Shown: piece by piece, positions 17,615-26,681 of the stretch | Position numbering within the stretch: the stretch's first letter is position 1 | Layout: every line of letters begins with the position of its first letter | Origin: Smaragdicoccus niigatensis DSM 44881 = NBRC 103563 | GTDB taxonomy: Bacteria > Actinomycetota > Actinomycetes > Mycobacteriales > Mycobacteriaceae | DNA: 64,000 bases | Reading direction: 5' to 3' | Assembly: GCF_000380645.1 (NCBI RefSeq) | Contig: NZ_AQXZ01000008.1 | Span: 42,737-106,736 of the forward strand | Made by a program: the position numbers and the translations under genes | Notes under the pieces: model-generated | Databases searched by the model: none | What the model saw: the letters and a program-made list of their open reading frames with translations, nothing else | What the model was told of the DNA's origin: nothing

Positions 17615-18385
17615 GTGACGACGCCGCGCGGTCTTGTGTACCGGCTTTATGAGCGCCGATTGCTGCGTCAGCTTGCGAAGGCCCAAAGGCCTCGTCACGT
17701 CGCTGTCATGTGTGATGGAAATAGGCGGTGGGCCCGCGAAAACGGCTTTACCGATGTGGCCCACGGGCACCGGATGGGCGCTCTTAAGATCGCCGAATTG
17801 CTGCGCTGGTGCGATGAAGCGGGGATCGAGCTCGCGACGATCTACTTGCTGTCGACCGAGAACCTCCGCCGCGATTCCAGCGAACTCGACTCACTGTTCG
17901 AAATCATCGGCGACGTCGTCGACGAGATCTCGGCACCGGACCAGAACTGGCGGGTTCGGATCGTCGGCCAACTCGACTTGTTGCCGGACTTCGCGGCTAC
18001 GCGCTTCGAGTCCGCCGCCGCCCGGACGGAGGGGCGTACGGGCGCGACGGTCAACGTTGCCGTCGGATATGGCGGTCGGCAGGAAATCGTCGACGCGGTG
18101 AAGTCGCTTGTCGCCGCGAAGCAGGCTGAGGGCCTCTCGGGTACTGCCTTGACCGAGGCGATCACCAAGGAAGCGATCGGCGAGAACCTGTACACCCAGG
18201 GCCAGCCGGACCCCGACCTCGTCATCCGCACCTCGGGTGAGCAGCGGCTTTCCGGATTCCTGTTGTGGCAGAGCGCCTACTCGGAGATCTGGTTCACCGA
18301 GGCTTATTGGCCGGAGTTCCGGCACGTGGACTTCCTTCGCGCGCTGCGGGATTACGCCGCGCGGCACCGGCGGTTCGGGACTTAA
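17615..18385 (+). CDS. Short-chain Z-isoprenyl diphosphate synthase (cis-prenyltransferase)
   Basis: 256-residue cis-prenyltransferase closest in features to Rv1086, which makes Z,E-farnesyl diphosphate for decaprenyl phosphate synthesis. The catalytic Asp is in VAVMCDGNRRWA. The C-terminal IRTSGEQRLSGFLLWQSAYSE and dimer-interface sequence are intact. YLLSTENLRR carries the Leu where long-chain UppS enzymes usually have FSTENW, consistent with the short-chain type. GTG 17615 lies eight nt after a TAGTCT box, fitting a leaderless transcript. Confidence 0.92.
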   Translation: MTTPRGLVYRLYERRLLRQLAKAQRPRHVAVMCDGNRRWARENGFTDVAHGHRMGALKIAELLRWCDEAGIELATIYLLSTENLRRDSSELDSLFEIIGDVVDEISAPDQNWRVRIVGQLDLLPDFAATRFESAAARTEGRTGATVNVAVGYGGRQEIVDAVKSLVAAKQAEGLSGTALTEAITKEAIGENLYTQGQPDPDLVIRTSGEQRLSGFLLWQSAYSEIWFTEAYWPEFRHVDFLRALRDYAARHRRFGT

Positions 18386-18413
18386 CGGCGATAGCGGGAG
18401 GATTGCCGTTTCG
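18384..18413 (+). terminator. Terminator after the prenyltransferase
   Basis: Inverted repeat AACGGCGAT / ATTGCCGTT with one mismatch and a 9-nt loop. The left arm starts in the prenyltransferase stop codon (TAA, 18383-18385), and TTTCGTCCGTTTT follows. It separates the housekeeping gene from the repeat-protein cluster. Confidence 0.65.
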
Positions 18414-18439
18414 TCCGTTTTGCGCCTCTAGATCTTGTA

Positions 18440-18498
18440 GTTTCAACGACATCCGCCTCGGTCACGGGCGGATTCGCCACTCTTTGAAGAGGTCGCAG
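18440..18498 (+). promoter_or_regulatory. Conserved leader of repeat-protein gene 1
   Basis: About 60 bp running from TTTCAACGACATCCGC to the TTG start. Nearly the same sequence recurs before the second gene (about 19841-19895) and third gene (about 21627-21684). It includes GAAGAGG six or seven nt before the TTG. An upstream TTG (18484) is CTG in the second copy, so the downstream TTG is the conserved start. Confidence 0.7.
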
Positions 18499-19743
18499 TT
18501 GAAGCTCACCAAATACGTATCCCGGACCGGAATTATCGTTGCGCCACTCGCCGCATTGGCCATTGCGGCACCGGCGATGGCTAATGCTCTGCCCAGTCAA
18601 AATGCGTGCGTCTCGGCGAATGGACGCACCATCACCAGGGGCACGGCCTCCTGTACCACGGACCCCGGCCGCAATGTCGCGTACGCCCGCGGCGCCAATT
18701 CAAGTGCCACGGCGACGGGTGGCACGGGCAACACCGCCATTGCCGCGGGCGACAACAGCACCGCCACGGCGTCTAACGGCAGTCGCAACCGGGCCTTCGT
18801 GTTCGGTAAGAACTCGAGTGCGACCGCCGGAACGGGAAACAAGAACTTCGTCTTTTCGCGGGGTAACGACAACGAAGCGACTGCCGAGAACGGCACCGGA
18901 AACAGCGCCGTCGTCAGCGGCAACGACAACGATGCAACCGTCGGTGACGGCGACAACAACAAGGCTGTGGTGGTCGGCGACGAGAACCGCGCCCACGTCT
19001 ACAACTACGAAGACGATGGAGTGTTCCAGGGCAACAACAACACCCTGGTCATCGTGGGCACCGACAATCATGGTGACGTCAATTTCGGCGATAACAACAG
19101 CGGGCTCATCGTCGGCACCGGCAACGACATCGATGCTCAGGATGGCAATAACAACAGGGCGACGGCAATCGGCACCGACAACGAGGTCGAGGCCTATGAC
19201 GGGGACAACAACACGGCGACCGGAATCGGCACCGATAACGGGGCGTATGCCTATGAGGGTGACAACAACACCGCCACGGCGATCGGAACCGACAACGACG
19301 CGGATGCCGCGTATGGCGATGGCAACACGGCCACCGCGATAGGAACCGACAACGACGTCGATGCCGACGCCGGCGATGGCAACACGGCGACGGCGGTCGG
19401 AACCGACAACGAGGTCGTGGCTGAGGACGGCGACGGCAACACGGCCACAGCTATTGGCACCGACAACTTCGCCAATGCTGAAGACGGCGACAACAACACT
19501 GCGACGGTGATTGGCAACGACAGCACTGCCGAGGCGACTGACGGAAACAACAACAGCGCGACGGTGATCGGCAACGACGGTTACGCCGATGCCAGCTACG
19601 GAAACAACAACACCGCCACGGTCGTCGGCAATCAGAGCGACGCCACTGCGACTATCGGTGACGGTAATACCGCCAGCGTCAAGGGGAACTCCTGCTCGGC
19701 ATTCGCGAGCGGAGGCGGTGGAGTCGACAACGTGACCTGCTGA
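18499..19743 (+). CDS. Secreted Asn/Gly-rich 19-residue-repeat protein 1
   Basis: 414 residues. Signal peptide MKLTKYVSRTG...APAMA is followed by a mature start NALPSQNAC. The body is 17 tandem units of 19 residues with consensus G-D-N-N-T-A-T-A-I-G-T-D-N-x-x-x-A-x-x; each unit is two half-turns with Gly/Asn corners and alternating small or aliphatic residues, as in a beta-solenoid. Unit 5 carries an 8-residue insertion (YNYEDDGVFQ region). Two cysteines before the repeats and two in the C-terminal cap (NSCSAFAS...DNVTC) could lock both ends by disulfides. The mature chain is acidic with very few Lys/Arg. No catalytic domain is visible. A surface or secreted structural or adhesive role is inference. 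Confidence 0.8.
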   Translation: MKLTKYVSRTGIIVAPLAALAIAAPAMANALPSQNACVSANGRTITRGTASCTTDPGRNVAYARGANSSATATGGTGNTAIAAGDNSTATASNGSRNRAFVFGKNSSATAGTGNKNFVFSRGNDNEATAENGTGNSAVVSGNDNDATVGDGDNNKAVVVGDENRAHVYNYEDDGVFQGNNNTLVIVGTDNHGDVNFGDNNSGLIVGTGNDIDAQDGNNNRATAIGTDNEVEAYDGDNNTATGIGTDNGAYAYEGDNNTATAIGTDNDADAAYGDGNTATAIGTDNDVDADAGDGNTATAVGTDNEVVAEDGDGNTATAIGTDNFANAEDGDNNTATVIGNDSTAEATDGNNNSATVIGNDGYADASYGNNNTATVVGNQSDATATIGDGNTASVKGNSCSAFASGGGGVDNVTC

Positions 19744-19760
19744 TCTAAAACCAGTTGCGG

Positions 19761-19797
19761 AAGGCCCACCGTTGCGCACGAGTGACGGTGGGCTTTC
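19761..19797 (+). terminator. Terminator of repeat-protein gene 1
   Basis: Stem GCCCACCGT / ACGGTGGGC with a 12-nt loop followed by TTTCCT. Related hairpins follow the other two repeat genes, so each gene is a separate transcription unit. Confidence 0.8.
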
Positions 19798-19895
19798 CTA
19801 TGTCCGTTTCATCAGTTTTGCGTGCCTCGATCTTGTATTTTCAACCACATCCGCACCGGTAACGGCGGATTCGCCACTCCCTGAAGAGGTCGCAG

Positions 19896-21494
19896 TTGAA
19901 GCTCACAAAATACGCATCCCGGACCGGGATTCTTGTCGCACCATTAGCCGCATTGGCCATCGCAGCGCCGGCGATGGCTAATGCCATTCCCAGTCAAAAT
20001 GCGTGCGTCTCGGCAAATGGGCGCACCATCACCAGGGGCACGGCCTCCTGCACCACAGATCCGGGGCGCAATGTCGCGTACGCGCGCGGCGCCAATTCAA
20101 GTGCCACGGCGACCGGTGGCACGGGCAACACTGCCATTGCCGCTGGCGACAACAGCAGTGCAACGGCATCCAACGGTAACCGCAACCGGGCTTTCGTCTT
20201 CGGTAAGAACTCCAGTGGAACTGCGGGAACGGGCAACAAGAACTACGTCTTCTCGAGGGGCGACGACAATTCGCTTACTGCCCAGAACGGCACCGGAAAC
20301 GGCGCTGTGGCGAGCGGCAACAACAACCAGGCGATCGTCGGCGACGGCGACAACAACAAGGCCCTCGTGCTTGGCAACGACAACGACGCCGACGCCTACA
20401 ACTACCGAGACGCCGGACAGTTCCAGGGCAACAACAACACCGTCGTCACCATCGGGGACGGTAATGACGCGGATGCGGCATTCGGTGACAACAACACCGC
20501 GGTCCTCATCGGCACGGACAACGAGGCGGATGCCCTCGACGGTGACAACAACCGGGTACTCGCGGTCGGCACCGACAACGACGTAACGACCGGCGACGGT
20601 GACAACAACACCGGTACGGCGATCGGCACCGACAACACCGTCTACGCGCATGAAGGCAGCAACAACACCGGCACTGCCATCGGCACGGACAACTATGTCG
20701 ACACCGAAGGCGAGAGCAGCACGGCAACTGCGATCGGCACCGACAACGAGTTGGATACCGACGACGGCTACAACAACACGGCCACGGCGATCGGCACCGG
20801 CAACGAGGTTGACGCCGAGGGCGGCGACAACAACACCGGTGTGGCGATCGGGACCGACAACGACGTAACTGTTGGCGACGGCGGCGACAACAACACCGGT
20901 GTGGCGATCGGGACCGACAACACTGTCTATGCGCACGAAGGCAGCGACAACACTGGCACGGCGATCGGCACGGACAACTATGTCGACGTAGAGGGCGATA
21001 ACAGCACCGGCACCGCGATCGGCACCGACAACGAGGTGGGGACCGACGACGGCTACAACAACACGGCCACGGCGATCGGCACCGACAACTATGCCGAGGC
21101 CCTGGATGGCGATAACAACACCGCCACCGCAATCGGTACCGATAACGAGGTGTATGCCACCGACGGTGACAACAACACTGCCACCGCGATCGGCAACGGC
21201 AGTTATGCAGAGGCCTCGTACGGTGATAACAACACCGCGACGGTCGTCGGCAACGGGAGCGACGCCGGCGCGTTCGGGGACGACCAGTCGCCCGGCAGCA
21301 ATAACACCGCCACGACAATCGGCAACGACAGCACCGCGTACGCCTTCGAGGGGAACAGCAATACCGCCACGACCGTCGGCAACGGCAGTGACTCCAGCGC
21401 GTATATCGGCGACAACAACACCGCAAGCGCCACCGGGAACAATTGCTCCGCCTCCGCCAGTGGTGGCGGCGCGGTCGACAAGGTGACCTGCTGA
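19896..21494 (+). CDS. Secreted Asn/Gly-rich 19-residue-repeat protein 2
   Basis: 532 residues and paralogue of the flanking genes. The signal peptide and the first four repeats are nearly identical to protein 1. About 23 units of the 19-residue repeat follow, with the same insertion in unit 5 (YNYRDAGQFQ). A block of five units is duplicated at a period of 282 bp: DVTTGD-TVYAHE-YVDTEG-ELDTDD matches DVTVGD-TVYAHE-YVDVEG-EVGTDD. The C-terminal cap NNCSASASGGG...VTC keeps both cysteines. It differs from protein 1 mainly in the number and variable positions of the central repeats. Start TTG has GAAGAGG upstream. Confidence 0.8.
   Translation: MKLTKYASRTGILVAPLAALAIAAPAMANAIPSQNACVSANGRTITRGTASCTTDPGRNVAYARGANSSATATGGTGNTAIAAGDNSSATASNGNRNRAFVFGKNSSGTAGTGNKNYVFSRGDDNSLTAQNGTGNGAVASGNNNQAIVGDGDNNKALVLGNDNDADAYNYRDAGQFQGNNNTVVTIGDGNDADAAFGDNNTAVLIGTDNEADALDGDNNRVLAVGTDNDVTTGDGDNNTGTAIGTDNTVYAHEGSNNTGTAIGTDNYVDTEGESSTATAIGTDNELDTDDGYNNTATAIGTGNEVDAEGGDNNTGVAIGTDNDVTVGDGGDNNTGVAIGTDNTVYAHEGSDNTGTAIGTDNYVDVEGDNSTGTAIGTDNEVGTDDGYNNTATAIGTDNYAEALDGDNNTATAIGTDNEVYATDGDNNTATAIGNGSYAEASYGDNNTATVVGNGSDAGAFGDDQSPGSNNTATTIGNDSTAYAFEGNSNTATTVGNGSDSSAYIGDNNTASATGNNCSASASGGGAVDKVTC
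20566..21100 (+). repeat. Duplicated five-unit block inside repeat gene 2
   Basis: The coding stretch around GACGTAAC at 20580 recurs at 20862 with a period of 282 bp (94 codons), each half holding about five 19-residue units in the same order. It appears to be a recent internal tandem duplication. Confidence 0.75.
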
Positions 21495-21508
21495 TCTGAA
21501 CCAGCCGG

Positions 21509-21546
21509 AAGGCCCATCGTCGCGGAACAGCGGCGGTGGGCCTTTT
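21509..21546 (+). terminator. Terminator of repeat-protein gene 2
   Basis: Outer stem AAGGCCCA / TGGGCCTT with additional inner pairs and a TTTT tail, equivalent in position and core to the hairpin after gene 1. Confidence 0.8.
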
Positions 21547-21684
21547 CGGTGGACGGGTGCAATTGACCACGGGTCGATCACGAAGAGTGCTCGAATTTAT
21601 CCGCTTTGGGGATTTTGTTCTTGTACTTTCAACGACATCCGCCTCGGTCACGGGCGGATTCGCCACTCTTTGAAGAGGTCGCAG

Positions 21685-23331
21685 TTGAAGCTCACCAAGA
21701 ACATCGCGCGGACCGGAATTCTGGTTGCGCCACTCGCCGCGTTGGCCATCGCAGCGCCGGCGATGGCTAATGCTTTGCCCAGTCAAAATGCGTGTGTCTC
21801 CGCGAATGGACGCACCATCACCAGGGGCACGGCCTCGTGCACGACGGACCCCGGGCGCAATGTCGCGTACGCCCGCGGCGCCGGTGCCAGCGCCAGTGCG
21901 ACTGGTGGCACGGGCAACACTGCGATTGCCGCTGGTGACAACAGCTCCGCGACGGCGTCCAACGGCAGCCGTAACCGGGCTTTCGTCTTCGGTAAGAACT
22001 CCAGTGGGACTGCGGGAACGGGAAACAAGAACTTCGTCTTCTCGCGGGGTAACGACAACGAGTTGAGTGCCCAGAACGGCTCTGGAAACAGCGCGGTGGT
22101 CAGCGGCAATGACAACGAGGCCATCGTCGGGGACGGCGACAACAACAAGGCCTTGGTATTGGGAACCGACAACGAGGCCCACGCTTACAACTACGACGAC
22201 GACGGTGTGTTCCAGGGCAACAACAACACCGTCGTGATCGCCGGCGACGACAACCACGCCGACGCAGTGTTTGGCGACAACAACACTGCGGTGATCACTG
22301 GCACGGACAACTACGCCGCGGCGCGGGAGGGCGACAACAACCGTGCCACGGTAGTCGGTGTCGACAACGAGGCGAGAGCCCAAGAGGGAAGCAACAACAC
22401 CGCCACGGCAATCGGCACCGAGAACGAAGTGAATGCCGACAATGGCGACAACAACGCCGCCACCGCCATCGGCTTCGACAACCAGGCTGATGCCGCGTAT
22501 GGCGACAACAACACCGCGACCGTCATCGGTAACGTCAGCGATGCTGATGCCACGGAAGGCAACAACAACACGGCCACGACCATCGGTGACGGCGGCGAGG
22601 CAAATGCCATCGTGGGTAACAACAACACCGCTACCGACATCGGCGACGGCAGTACGGCACTCGCCGGATATGGCGACAACAACACCGCGACTGTCATCGG
22701 TGATGGCAGTGAAGCTGATGCTGCTTTTGGCGACAACAACACCGGCACCGTCATTGGAAACAACAGCTTCGCCCCGGCTTATGACGGCAGCAACAACACG
22801 GCGACGGCGGTCGGTAACGACAACTACGCCAACGCGGCAGAGGGCGACAACAACACGGCCACGGCCATCGGGACCGGTAACTATGCAGCTGCCGGCGACG
22901 GCGGCGACAACAACGCCGCGACGGCGATCGGCACTGGCAACGACGTGTATGCCGACGTCGGCGACAACAACACCGCCACCGTGATCGGCAATGACAGCTA
23001 CGCAGCGGCCGAGTATGGCGATAACAACACCGCGACGGCGATTGGCACCGACAGCGACATATTTACCGGCGAAGGCGACAGCAACACTGCCACCGTGATC
23101 GGCAATGGCAGTTCTGCATCGGCCTCGTTTGGCGATAACAACACCGCCGCGGTCGTAGGCAACGGGAGCGAGGCTGACGCCTACGGGGGAAACAGCAACA
23201 CTGCAACGACAGTAGGCAACGGCAGCGACTCCAGTGCACACCTCGGCGACAACAACACTGCAAGCGCCAAGGGGAACAATTGCTCCGCTTCCGCCAGTGG
23301 TGGCGGGGCAGTCGATAACGTGACCTGCTGA
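21685..23331 (+). CDS. Secreted Asn/Gly-rich 19-residue-repeat protein 3
   Basis: 548 residues, the longest of the three paralogues. The signal peptide (MKLTKNIARTG...APAMA) and N-terminal cysteine region match the others. About 24 repeat units follow, again with a unit-5 insertion (YNYDDDGVFQ). Several units replace the TDN corner with NGS, NDS or DGS, so repeat types alternate more than in proteins 1 and 2. The C-terminal NNCSASASGGGAVDNVTC is nearly identical to protein 2. The second TTG (21685) is chosen over 21670 because only it is conserved in all three genes. Its own leader and terminator flank it. Confidence 0.8.
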   Translation: MKLTKNIARTGILVAPLAALAIAAPAMANALPSQNACVSANGRTITRGTASCTTDPGRNVAYARGAGASASATGGTGNTAIAAGDNSSATASNGSRNRAFVFGKNSSGTAGTGNKNFVFSRGNDNELSAQNGSGNSAVVSGNDNEAIVGDGDNNKALVLGTDNEAHAYNYDDDGVFQGNNNTVVIAGDDNHADAVFGDNNTAVITGTDNYAAAREGDNNRATVVGVDNEARAQEGSNNTATAIGTENEVNADNGDNNAATAIGFDNQADAAYGDNNTATVIGNVSDADATEGNNNTATTIGDGGEANAIVGNNNTATDIGDGSTALAGYGDNNTATVIGDGSEADAAFGDNNTGTVIGNNSFAPAYDGSNNTATAVGNDNYANAAEGDNNTATAIGTGNYAAAGDGGDNNAATAIGTGNDVYADVGDNNTATVIGNDSYAAAEYGDNNTATAIGTDSDIFTGEGDSNTATVIGNGSSASASFGDNNTAAVVGNGSEADAYGGNSNTATTVGNGSDSSAHLGDNNTASAKGNNCSASASGGGAVDNVTC

Positions 23332-23346
23332 TCCAACCCGCCGGTC

Positions 23347-23385
23347 AGAGGGCCCATCGTTGCGCAATAGCAGCGGTGGGCTCTT
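23347..23385. terminator. Terminator between repeat gene 3 and coaA
   Basis: AGAGGGCCCA / TGGGCTCTT imperfect stem with a loop similar to the previous two hairpins, placed between convergent genes. Confidence 0.7.
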
Positions 23386-23390
23386 GGCGT

Positions 23391-24323
23391 CTACAGCTTG
23401 CGCAGTCGCAACCGGTTGATCGTGTGATCGGTGTCCTTGCGCAGGACGAGGGTCGCGCGCGGCCGGGTCGGCAGGATGTTCTCGACGAGGTTGGGCCGGT
23501 TGATCGTCTCCCAGATCTCGACGGCGACCCGGCGGGCGTCCCGGTCCGACAAGTGCGCGTAGTGATGGAAATGCGAGGTCGGATCGGCGAACGAGGTCTT
23601 CCGCAGCGCGAGGAACCGATCGACGTACCAGTTCTCGATGTCTTCGATGCGGGCATCGACATAGATCGAGAAATCGAACAGATCCGAAACCATCAGGGTC
23701 GGGCCGGTTTGCAGAACGTTGAGCCCTTCGAGGATCAGGATGTCCGGTTGGTTCACCGTCTGCGCTTTGTGCGGAACGATGTCGTAGATCCGGTGCGAAT
23801 AGACCGGGGCCTCGGCGGTCTCCACGCCGGATTTGATCTCGGTGACGAAGCGCAGCAGTCGGCGGCGGTCGTAGCTTTCCGGAAAACCCTTGCGGTGCAT
23901 GATTCCGCGCCGCTTGAGTTCGGAATTCGGATAGAGAAATCCGTCGGTCGTCACCAGGTCGACGCGGGGGTGCCCGACCCATCGAGCGAGCAGTTCCTTG
24001 AGCACACGAGCCGTAGTCGACTTTCCGACCGCGACGCTGCCCGCGACTCCGATGATGAAGGGGACCGGACGCTCGGGGTGCTTGTCACCGAGGAATGTCG
24101 CCGTTGCGGCGAACAATCTGTTTCGCGCCGCGACCTGAAGATGGATCAGACGAGCGAGCGGAAGGAAGACTTCCGCGACTTCATCAAGATCGAGTTGTTC
24201 GCCGATACCGCGCAGCCCATGTAGTTCTGCCCGAGTGAGTTTCAGCGGCGTGGCCTGCCGAAGTTCGCGCCATTCTTTGCGGTCGAATTCGACGTAGGGA
24301 CTCGGCTCGTTGAGTCGTGCCAT
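23391..24323 (-). CDS. coaA: Type I pantothenate kinase
   Basis: 310 residues, normal length for CoaA. It phosphorylates pantothenate in the first step of coenzyme A synthesis. The P-loop is [17 protein letters not shown] near residue 95. Further signatures are [25 protein letters not shown] and [26 protein letters not shown] precedes the ATG. It is divergent from glyA, as Rv1092c is from Rv1093 in M. tuberculosis. Confidence 0.97.
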   Translation of the reverse strand: MARLNEPSPYVEFDRKEWRELRQATPLKLTRAELHGLRGIGEQLDLDEVAEVFLPLARLIHLQVAARNRLFAATATFLGDKHPERPVPFIIGVAGSVAVGKSTTARVLKELLARWVGHPRVDLVTTDGFLYPNSELKRRGIMHRKGFPESYDRRRLLRFVTEIKSGVETAEAPVYSHRIYDIVPHKAQTVNQPDILILEGLNVLQTGPTLMVSDLFDFSIYVDARIEDIENWYVDRFLALRKTSFADPTSHFHHYAHLSDRDARRVAVEIWETINRPNLVENILPTRPRATLVLRKDTDHTINRLRLRKL

Positions 24324-24390
24324 CGTGTCCCTTCTCGTTGAAGTGCCGCTCGATTTATCTCCCGGTAAACCGTCTCATAAACTAGTGGTT

Positions 24391-25698
24391 GTGCCAGACA
24401 CTTCTCGCTTGACCGCACCGTCCGTAACAACCCAGTCGCTCAACGAACTCGATCCCGAGCTCGCTGCGGCGATGGCGGGGGAGCTTTCGCGCCAGCGCGA
24501 CACCCTCGAGATGATCGCGTCGGAGAACTTCGTGCCCCGCGCTGTCCTGCAGGCGCAGGGAAGTGTCCTGACCAACAAGTACGCCGAGGGGTACCCGGGC
24601 CGTCGCTACTACGGCGGCTGCGAGCACGTCGACGTCGTCGAGGACCTCGCCCGCACCCGCGTGAAGGCCCTGTTCGGCGCCGAGTTCGCGAATGTCCAGC
24701 CGCACTCGGGTGCGCAGGCCAACGCCGCGGTGCTGATGGCACTCATGAACCCCGGCGAGAAGCTGCTCGGACTCGACCTGGCGCACGGTGGTCACCTGAC
24801 GCACGGTATGCGCCTGAACTTCTCGGGCAAGTTGTACGAGTGCCACACGTACGGGGTCAGCAAGGAAGACCACCGCATCGACATGGACGAGGTGCGCAAG
24901 ACTGCACTCGAGGTTCGGCCGAAGGTCATCGTCGCCGGCTGGTCGGCCTACCCGCGTCACCTTGACTTCGAGGCCTTCCGATCGATCGCGGACGAGGTCG
25001 GCGCCTACCTGTGGGTCGACATGGCGCACTTCGCCGGCCTGGTGGCCGCGGGTCTCCACCCGTCGCCGGTGCCGTACGCCGACGTCGTGTCCTCGACCGT
25101 CCACAAGACGCTCGGCGGTCCGCGCTCGGGTCTGATCCTGGCGAAGCAGGAGTGGGCGAAGAAGCTCAATTCGGCCGTCTTCCCAGGTCAGCAGGGTGGC
25201 CCGCTCATGCACGCGATCGCGGCGAAGGCTGCGGTCTTCAAGATCGCCGGCACCGAGGAGTTCAAGGACCGTCAGGTTCGCACTCTCGCTGGTGCGTCGA
25301 TCCTCGCCGAGCGTCTGACCGGCGCCGACGTTGCCAAGCGCGGCATCTCGGTCCTCACCGGTGGTACGGACGTTCACCTCGTTCTCGTGGATCTGCGCAA
25401 CTCCGACCTCAACGGTCAGGAGGGTGAAGACCTTCTCCACGAGATCGGCATCACCGTCAACCGCAACGCGATCCCGTTTGACCCGCGCCCGCCGATGGTC
25501 ACCTCGGGTATGCGCATCGGCACCCCGGCACTCGCGACCCGCGGGTTCGGCGACGCTGAGTTCACCGAGGTTGCCGACATCATCGCGACGGCTCTGGCCG
25601 GCGGCGCCGACCTCGACGCGCTGCGCGCACGGGTCACGACGGTGGCGCGTGCGGTGCCCCTCTACGAGGGACTCGAGGACTGGAAGCTGCTCGGCTGA
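24391..25698 (+). CDS. glyA: Serine hydroxymethyltransferase
   Basis: About 435 residues. This PLP enzyme interconverts serine and glycine with tetrahydrofolate and supplies one-carbon units. Visible motifs: [28 protein letters not shown], and the PLP lysine in [15 protein letters not shown]. The C-terminal [11 protein letters not shown] is conserved. GTG 24391 lies seven nt after a TAAACT box with no Shine-Dalgarno, fitting leaderless initiation; GTG 24385 is an alternative. It is followed by a strong terminator. Confidence 0.97.
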   Translation: MPDTSRLTAPSVTTQSLNELDPELAAAMAGELSRQRDTLEMIASENFVPRAVLQAQGSVLTNKYAEGYPGRRYYGGCEHVDVVEDLARTRVKALFGAEFANVQPHSGAQANAAVLMALMNPGEKLLGLDLAHGGHLTHGMRLNFSGKLYECHTYGVSKEDHRIDMDEVRKTALEVRPKVIVAGWSAYPRHLDFEAFRSIADEVGAYLWVDMAHFAGLVAAGLHPSPVPYADVVSSTVHKTLGGPRSGLILAKQEWAKKLNSAVFPGQQGGPLMHAIAAKAAVFKIAGTEEFKDRQVRTLAGASILAERLTGADVAKRGISVLTGGTDVHLVLVDLRNSDLNGQEGEDLLHEIGITVNRNAIPFDPRPPMVTSGMRIGTPALATRGFGDAEFTEVADIIATALAGGADLDALRARVTTVARAVPLYEGLEDWKLLG

Positions 25699-25720
25699 TC
25701 GCCTGATCGCTGAAATTGCA

Positions 25721-25752
25721 GGCTGGACCGTGCTCAGCGCGGTCCAGCCTTC
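25721..25752. terminator. glyA terminator
   Basis: A perfect 10-bp stem GGCTGGACCG / CGGTCCAGCC with the 9-nt loop TGCTCAGCG, followed by TTCAGTTT. The same loop recurs in the hairpin at 26643-26681 on the other side of the pseudogene. Confidence 0.85.
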
Positions 25753-26594
25753 AGTTTGATGGCGTTCTCGACTTCGGCCAGGACAGCTTCAGGTTCGTGG
25801 CGAAGGCGATGCCAGTCGTACCGAAGAACTCGCCAGCCGAGGTTCATGAGGAAGTTCTGACGACGCAGGTCTTCGCTATTGCGCTTGGCGTCCTTATGCC
25901 AGCGCCAGCCGTCCACCTCGATGATGAGGCGGGCTGCCTAGAACGCCGCATCTACCTGATACGGACCGATGGGCAATTGCGCCCGCCAACCCACGAGTGG
26001 CCGAATGATGCGGTGCAACAAGCGTTCGGCTTCGCTCCGGCCGCCAGTAGCAGCGACGGCAAGCAGTTCGGCCGCTTTGGCTGATCCGGCGTACCGCAGG
26101 TTCCGGTCGTGAGCTTCCCGAAGTTCCGTCAGTGTTACCCGCGTTTGCAGCGCGCGATCCATGAGAAGCGAGTCACCAGTCTCGAGAACCGTCAGTGGGA
26201 TCGTCGTGACGGATAGTCCGAGGACCTCCTCCATATCGCACGAATGCAGGTTCCTGCGCCGAACGTCGATGCCCGTCCGATCGATCCAGCGCTTAGCAGG
26301 GATCGTGATCGTCGGCCTGGTCGGAGCGGTCGTCGAGAGGTTGTGCCACCAAGCGGCACTGGCACCGTGCGCCGCGGCCTCGCGCCCGGCGCCCAGAACG
26401 GCTGCGCGGAGTCTCGTTCGATGCGAACGTGGATGACCCGCAACGAGATACACGCCTCTGGTCAGGCTGTCCCACTGGCCGGCGTCGAGGCGCCACTGAA
26501 TGGCATCGGCGGACAGACCGCATTCCCGAGCTTGCGGCATCGAAATCACTCCGTCTTGAATGGCGAGCATCGTTGCGAGTTGTTGTTGATCCAC
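25734..26594 (-). pseudogene. DUF559 / AbiEi-type protein interrupted by an amber codon
   Basis: The 287-codon frame reads through as one protein except for a single in-frame TAG at 25938-25940. The N-terminal part (GTG start at 26594) has a winged-helix AbiEi-like region (MPQARECGLSADAIQWRL, RGVYLVAGHP). The C-terminal part is a Vsr/DUF559 endonuclease-like domain (LIIEVDGWRWHKD, RRQNFLMNLGWRVLRYDW). The stop falls just before the EVDGW catalytic segment, where relatives often have Trp (TGG), so one base change would explain it. A sequencing error cannot be excluded. Such genes are common single cassettes in actinobacteria; their role is not settled. Confidence 0.8.
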
Positions 26595-26642
26595 GCCGTA
26601 GCTGACGGATTCCCGGTCAGACCGGTTCCGCGGTCGCCGAGA

Positions 26643-26681
26643 TTGCAGGCCTACCCGTGCTCAGCGCGGGTAGGCCTGCAA
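26643..26681. repeat. Perfect 15-bp hairpin sharing its loop with the glyA terminator
   Basis: Stem TTGCAGGCCTACCCG and its exact complement around loop TGCTCAGCG. The loop and the preceding ATTGCAGGC are the same as at the glyA terminator, so the pseudogene sits between two related hairpins. Confidence 0.8.

Noticed and set aside
18700..21581. Other long antisense frames (19779-18700 and 21581-20097)
   Set aside because: Same cause: the 57-bp repeat period is a multiple of three, so an antisense frame without stops stays open. No ribosome-binding site or family match.
18499..23331. CRISPR array or non-coding tandem repeats
   Set aside because: The repeats are coding, 57 bp in period without unique spacers of constant length, and begin with a signal peptide.
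20506..23982. A 1158-codon open frame antisense to repeat genes 2 and 3
   Set aside because: It spans two real genes, their terminators and part of coaA. Repeated codons in the sense arrays keep one antisense frame free of stops; the translated product is low complexity with no start signals.
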